From positions 1-24,361 of the forward strand of contig CAZNJT010000016.1 of the NCBI GenBank assembly GCA_964573475.1: 24,361 bases of DNA. The letters are read 5' to 3'. Both the position numbers and the translations under genes were made by a program. Below, piece after piece: positions 20,433 through 24,361 of the stretch. This DNA is from CAVZKK01 sp964573475. Its GTDB lineage: Archaea > Thermoproteota > Bathyarchaeia > Bathyarchaeales > Bathycorpusculaceae. The notes below the pieces were generated by a model. That model was not told where the DNA came from. It did no database searches and was given only the letters and a program-made list of their open reading frames with translations. Positions within the stretch are counted from its first letter, which is position 1, and the number at the start of each line of letters is the position of its first letter.

Positions 20433-22874
20433 TTAACTACCCTCACCTAAGGCTTTTTCAAAAACTTTTTTGGCGTTCTCTATCTCCTCTCGAGTAACCT
20501 TTTCCACCAGTGCTTGCATTTCACGGATTTTTGAAGCAAATCTTTCGCCTTCCGCTGCTGAAGCCCACAGCAACTGCAGCCTTTCTTTGTTTAATCCTTG
20601 CTGCTCCATTTTCTTCCATAAACGTTCTACACGCTTCTGTGTCTGATAGTTAGCGTTTATGTAATGACAGTCTCCCGGGTGGCAACCAGCCACCAAAACT
20701 GTTGCTGCTCCTCTTGCAAATGCTCTTTCAACGAATTTTGGAGCCACACGCCCAGAACACATAGTTCTTATTATACGCACACTTGGCGGATACTGCATTC
20801 TACTTACGCCTGCAAAGTCTGCGCCTGCATAAGCGCACCAGTTGCAGCAGAAAGCAACAATCTTCTTATCTGCATCATGCTCTGTCACAGCGTCTATTTG
20901 TGCGATGATTTGCTCATCGGTGAAGTGGTTTTGGGTTAAAGCACCAAAAGGACATTCTGCAGCGCATGTTCCACAACCGCCGCATGCGGCTTCTATAATT
21001 TCGATTCGTTTCAAATCCTTATTCAGAGATAGGGCATTGTATGGACAAACCTTTGTGCAAAGTCCACAGGCTTTACACTTTTCAGCGTCGAAAATCGGGG
21101 TGATTGCTTCAACAGTTACTTTGCCCTTAGCCATTAATATGCCGGCTCGAGCTGCAGCTGCACTTGCCTGTGTTACGCTGTCTTTTATGTCCTTAGGAGC
21201 CTCAGCGCACCCCGCAAAGAATATTCCGCCTGTAGCAGCATCAACAGGCCTAAGCTTTGGATGTGCCTCCATGAAAAACCCGTCTTGGGTTTTGGAAAGC
21301 GTCAACAAGTGTTGTATTATTTCGCTGTCTTTTCTCGGCTCCAAACCTATAGAAAGGATTGCCATGTCAACATTTATCTTATATAGTTCTTTTTGCAGGG
21401 TGTTTTCTCCAATAAGCCAAAGATTGTGAGTTTTTCTGTCCTCGATTATCTCGGCTGGAAGACCCCGTATAAATAGGATGCCTTCTTTTCTCGCTCGTGT
21501 ATAGAGGTCCTCGAAACCTTTTCCGTACGCGCGTATATCAACATAAAAAACGTAGATTTCGGTTTCAGGCCAATGTTCCTTAATTAGTAGGCTATCTTTA
21601 ATTGTGTTCATGCAACAAACATTGCTACAATATAATCTTCCGTTTTTGTCCGAACGAGAACCCACACATTGAACGAAGGCTACTTGTTTGGGAATCTGCA
21701 TATCGCTAGGTCTTATTAGGTGCCCGCCTGAGGGCCCGCCTGCGTTGATTAATCTTTCAAATTCAAGCGAAGTTATCACATTTAGGTATTTGCCATACCC
21801 ATAGTTTGGCAATGCCGATGGGTCAAACACATCTGCGCCTGTTGCCACTATTATTGTTCCTACATCAAATTCTATGGTTTCCGGTTTCATTTCGAAGTTT
21901 ATGGCTTGCCTTTCACATGCCTTAATGCACTTGTCGCAGACGATTACACCGTCTTTGTTGAGGCATATGTTCATGTCGATTATGTATGTCGATGGAACAG
22001 CTTGCGCAAAAGGCGTGTAAATAGCGTGTCTTATGGCTAAACCTGCATCGAATTCATTTGGAGCAATTACCGGACAAACTTTGGAGCAATCCCCACAAGC
22101 CGAACAGTCTTTTTTGATGTACAGTGGTTTTTTCAGCACTTTAACATGAAAGTTGCCAATGTACCCTTTCACATCAGCAACTTGGCTGTTAGCCAGCAAT
22201 TCAATATTTGGATGATGCCCAACATCGGACATTTTAGGCGCAAGAATGCATATTGAACAGTCCATTGTTGGGAAAGTTTTATCTATTCGCGCCATCATCC
22301 CGCCGATGCTTGGTTCTTTCTCCACCAAATACACTTTATAGCCTGTGTCAGCCAAGTCCAAAGCGGCTTGAATGCCTGCCACTCCGCCTCCTATGACCAA
22401 TGCTTTTCGGGTTATCGGCACTTCAATTTCTTCTGCTGGTTGAAGCAGAGCAGCTTTGGCTACGGCTATTTTCACAAGGTCTTTAGCCTTTTCCGTAGCC
22501 GCCTTCCGGTCATGTAAATGAACCCAGCTGCACTGTTCACGTATGTTAGCCATTTCAAAAAGATACTTGTTTAATCCAGCGTCTTCGCATGTCTTTCTGA
22601 ATGTTGGTTCGTGAAGACGCGGCGAACATGACGCTACAACGACACGGTTGAGGTTGTGTTCTTTTATGTCTTTTTTTATTAGTTCTTGTCCTTGGTCTGA
22701 ACATGTGTATCGATTATCTTGAGCTAAAACGACGTGTGGAAGGGTTGCAGCAAATTTTGCCACTTCTTCACAATCCACAGAACCCGCAATGTTTAAGCCA
22801 CAGTGGCAAACATAGACCCCAATACGGATTTCTCCGCCGCCTTCCTTAGGGTCTGAATCTTTCTTTTCCACCAT
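20433..22874 (-). CDS. hdrA: Heterodisulfide reductase subunit A fused to MvhD (HdrA-MvhD)
   Basis: Flavin-based electron-bifurcating hub of Hdr complexes. The 813-residue protein has an N-terminal HdrA domain (VCHCGLNIAG at 22-31), FAD-binding GGGVAG (162-167), GGMMARIDKTFPTMDCSICILAPKM (191-215), an inserted 4Fe-4S motif (Cys257/260/263/267) and CVGSRSDKNGRLYCSNVCC. Two ferredoxin motifs follow (Cys600/603/606/610 and Cys631/634/637/641). From about 671 to 795 comes an MvhD/FlpD-like domain: CCNWCAYAGAD (676-686), MCSGRV (706) and GCHPGDCHY (730-738), cysteines that bind a 2Fe-2S cluster. In methanogens MvhD is a separate protein linking HdrA to hydrogenase or formate dehydrogenase. No in-frame stop or selenocysteine is seen. 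ATG 22874 has an ideal GGAGG and lies 4 bases after the upstream stop. Confidence 0.94.
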   Translation of the reverse strand: MVEKKDSDPKEGGGEIRIGVYVCHCGLNIAGSVDCEEVAKFAATLPHVVLAQDNRYTCSDQGQELIKKDIKEHNLNRVVVASCSPRLHEPTFRKTCEDAGLNKYLFEMANIREQCSWVHLHDRKAATEKAKDLVKIAVAKAALLQPAEEIEVPITRKALVIGGGVAGIQAALDLADTGYKVYLVEKEPSIGGMMARIDKTFPTMDCSICILAPKMSDVGHHPNIELLANSQVADVKGYIGNFHVKVLKKPLYIKKDCSACGDCSKVCPVIAPNEFDAGLAIRHAIYTPFAQAVPSTYIIDMNICLNKDGVIVCDKCIKACERQAINFEMKPETIEFDVGTIIVATGADVFDPSALPNYGYGKYLNVITSLEFERLINAGGPSGGHLIRPSDMQIPKQVAFVQCVGSRSDKNGRLYCSNVCCMNTIKDSLLIKEHWPETEIYVFYVDIRAYGKGFEDLYTRARKEGILFIRGLPAEIIEDRKTHNLWLIGENTLQKELYKINVDMAILSIGLEPRKDSEIIQHLLTLSKTQDGFFMEAHPKLRPVDAATGGIFFAGCAEAPKDIKDSVTQASAAAARAGILMAKGKVTVEAITPIFDAEKCKACGLCTKVCPYNALSLNKDLKRIEIIEAACGGCGTCAAECPFGALTQNHFTDEQIIAQIDAVTEHDADKKIVAFCCNWCAYAGADFAGVSRMQYPPSVRIIRTMCSGRVAPKFVERAFARGAATVLVAGCHPGDCHYINANYQTQKRVERLWKKMEQQGLNKERLQLLWASAAEGERFASKIREMQALVEKVTREEIENAKKVFEKALGEGS

Positions 22875-22878
22875 TACA

Positions 22879-24188
22879 TTAACCTCCTAACGATTTCAAG
22901 TAATTTTCAATGGACTCTGCGGCACATTTTCCAGCTCGGATTGCCTCAATCACCGTTGCCGTTCCTGTAACAACGTCTCCACCCGCGAAAACTCCTTGTA
23001 AGCTTGTTTCCATGGTTATAGGGTTAACCCAAACTGTGCCATCTTCACTTAGCTCTANNNNNNNNNNNNNNNNNNNNNNNNNNNNNNNNNNNNNNNNNNN
23101 NNNNNNNNNNNNNNNNNNNNNNNNNNNNNNNNNNNNNNNNNNNNNNNNNNNNNNNNNGCTTCTTTAACCTCCCATGGATTTGCAGGCATTTCCTCCCTTG
23201 ACCTGCGATATAATATAGTTACTTTTTCTGCCCCAAGCTTTAAAGCGGTTTTCGCGGCATCTGTGGCAACGTTGCCGCCGCCAATCACAACAACGGTTTT
23301 TCCAATTTCCATTTTTTCTCCACAATTAACACCCCATAAAAAGTCAAGTGCGTGAATCACGCCCTTCAAATCTCCACCTTCAATTTTTAACTTTTGACTT
23401 TTATGGGCACCCGAGCCAATAAAAATGGCTTTAAATCCTTCCTTCGAAAAATCGTCAAAATTCAAGTCTTTTCCAACCGTTACACCGGTTTTTATTTCTA
23501 CACCTAAGTCTTTTATGAACTGAACTTCCTTTGCTAAGACTTGCTTTGGTAGGCGGTATTCTGGTATACATTTTCGTAACATTCCGCCCGGTTCCGGAAG
23601 AGCTTCAAAAATTGTAACTTTATGTCCTTTCCGAGCTAACTCGTAGGCGACTGTAAGACCAGCAGGTCCAGAGCCTATAACTGCAATCTTTTCTTCAGAG
23701 TTTTTGGAGGTTTTTTTCCTTTTTCCCTTCTTTAAACATTCTATATGCATCTGTTCAGTTCTTTCTAAGATTTTATCCCTATCTAGTCCAGCGCGTTCCG
23801 GGTGAAAACAAACTAAAGTAGTTATAAGCGGTAAAGGAATGTTTTCCACAATTTTTTTAAGGGCTTTTTCAAGGGGCTCTGTATGTCCATTTTTTATGGC
23901 AGTTGTTCGCATGAATAGAAATATTTCAGGTAATCTTAGAGCTTGGGGACAATGTTTATAGCAGCTGTAGCACCAAGCGCAGAACCAAAGCTCATCAGAA
24001 GCCAAGACACTTTCAGGATTTAGGAAGATTTTTTCCAGCAGACTCCTTGGATTGTAGTCTTTTCCAAGCAATTCTGCCATTGGGCAGCTTGCTGTGCAGA
24101 TGCCGCATTCAAAGCAGTATTTTAGTTTTTCAACGTCTAAGAGTCTTTTAATATCTTCCTTGGAGACTACGGTTCTTGCTGTTTCCAA
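22879..24188 (-). CDS. HdrC-like ferredoxin domain fused to a GltD/NfnB-type NAD(P)H flavoprotein (interrupted by assembly gap)
   Basis: Residues 1-100 are HdrC-like: two CxxCxxCxxxC sets at Cys25/28/31/35 and Cys70/73/76/80. From about 115 comes a glutamate-synthase-small-subunit-like part: NIPLPLITTLVC, a worn version of the usual cysteine-containing NPLPAxxGRVC entry, FAD motif GSGPAG (172-177), PEPGGMLRKCIPEYRLP and the second nucleotide-binding motif GGGNVATDAA (303-312). The gap falls after MPANPWEVKE; the reverse strand resumes at 23057 with SEDGTVWVNP, then VFAGGDVVTGTATVIEAIRAG and the stop at 22879-22881. Comparison with GltD suggests about 65-80 residues are missing. TTG 24188 is the first start after an in-frame stop, 9 bases after AGGAGG; an out-of-frame ATG (24192-24190) lies at better spacing. 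First gene of the hdr-kor operon. Role: likely NAD(P)H entry/exit point of the complex. Confidence 0.85.
23058..23157. other. Assembly gap of 100 Ns
   Basis: Exactly 100 Ns, the conventional placeholder for a gap of unknown size. The flanking coding frames do not agree across 100 bases, and protein comparison suggests roughly 200-240 bases are missing, so coordinates downstream are nominal. Confidence 0.98.
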
Positions 24189-24223
24189 GCATTAAGCCCT
24201 CCTCAATATTGGAGTTTCTCCGA

Positions 24224-24248
24224 GATATAAAAGTTTACAAATGTAAAC
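24224..24248 (-). promoter_or_regulatory. TATA box and adjacent dyad operator of the hdr-kor operon
   Basis: On the minus strand CTTTTATATC (24233-24224) is a TATA box placing the transcript start near 24203, about 15 bases before the start codon. Directly upstream and touching it, in the BRE position, lies the dyad GTTTACA-TT-TGTAAAC (24248-24233) with perfect 7-base arms. A dimeric regulator bound there would overlap TFB/TBP binding and could repress or activate the operon. Confidence 0.55.
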
Positions 24249-24324
24249 CCCTACTCTTGGCTTTTAGATTTAGATGAAAAATGGTTTTGGACCAGAATTG
24301 GGGTTCTCTGCCTGTACTATAGTG

Positions 24325-24350
24325 GTGACTATTGCCGTTTGTTTAGTCAC
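24325..24350. repeat. Inverted repeat near the window end
   Basis: GTGACTA and TAGTCAC are perfect 7-base arms 12 bases apart, in a stretch (24249-24361) where I see no gene. It may be a hairpin or a regulatory site of whatever lies beyond the window. Confidence 0.3.
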
Positions 24351-24361
24351 GCAAAAATGTT

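Noticed and set aside
20433..22874. Selenocysteine or internal frameshift in HdrA
   Set aside because: The frame is open for 813 codons with all expected cysteines present.
1..24361. CRISPR arrays, insertion sequences, tRNA or rRNA genes, prophage genes
   Set aside because: No regularly spaced repeats, transposase motifs or tRNA-like cloverleaf segments were found by eye; the window looks like ordinary chromosome.

Overview
The window is archaeal chromosomal DNA, most likely from a TACK-group archaeon and plausibly a Bathyarchaeia-like lineage. The evidence is archaeal ribosomal proteins (uS15 of the S13e type, eS1/S3Ae), an archaeal proteasome beta subunit, KEOPS subunits (Kae1, Bud32, Pcc1), a TFE-beta/RPC39-type transcription factor, TATA-box promoters with Shine-Dalgarno sites of the GGTGA/GGAGG type, and a ferredoxin/heterodisulfide-reductase style of energy metabolism. 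The lineage is my inference from gene content. A run of exactly 100 Ns (23058-23157) marks a scaffold join, as in a draft or metagenome assembly.

Layout. 1-7.2 kb is a mixed housekeeping stretch: the start of nadM, an aldo/keto reductase, an O6-alkylguanine-DNA alkyltransferase, a COG1751-type protein broken by a one-base frameshift, a fucose-isomerase-like protein, a proteasome beta subunit whose catalytic Thr looks replaced by Ala, an AMMECR1-domain protein, a GT28-like glycosyltransferase and nadC. 7.2-9.6 kb is a minus-strand group: a TFE-beta-like factor, an RlmE/FtsJ methyltransferase, a DUF4152-like protein and a CPBP membrane protease. 9.7-17.6 kb is a plus-strand information-processing block: kae1, bud32, a VOC protein, an XTP/dITP pyrophosphatase, rps15, a DHH (RecJ/GAN-like) nuclease, pcc1, two tiny zinc-binding-type proteins, serS and rps3ae. 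14701-15087 is the only stretch of more than 300 bases without a firm gene.

17.6-24.2 kb is the most interesting region: one tightly packed minus-strand operon. It reads, in transcription order, HdrC fused to a GltD/NfnB-like NAD(P)H:acceptor flavoprotein, HdrA fused to MvhD, and then a 2-oxoacid:ferredoxin oxidoreductase as korD, korA, korB, korC. No HdrB and no hydrogenase subunit lies in the window. The arrangement suggests a complex that links oxidation (or reductive synthesis) of a 2-oxoacid, through ferredoxin and the HdrA flavin, to NAD(P)(H). This would be a flavin-based bifurcating or confurcating module in which a pyridine-nucleotide flavoprotein is physically attached to HdrC. A dyad-symmetric operator candidate sits next to the TATA box of this operon.

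Other regulatory-looking structures are a 22-bp perfect palindrome ahead of a CxxC-x17-CxxC zinc protein and two mutually exclusive hairpins in the serS leader. Several genes here appear to start with TTG placed just after a GGTGA or GGAGG ribosome site, so automatic start calls that use the GTG inside that site are probably a few codons too long.
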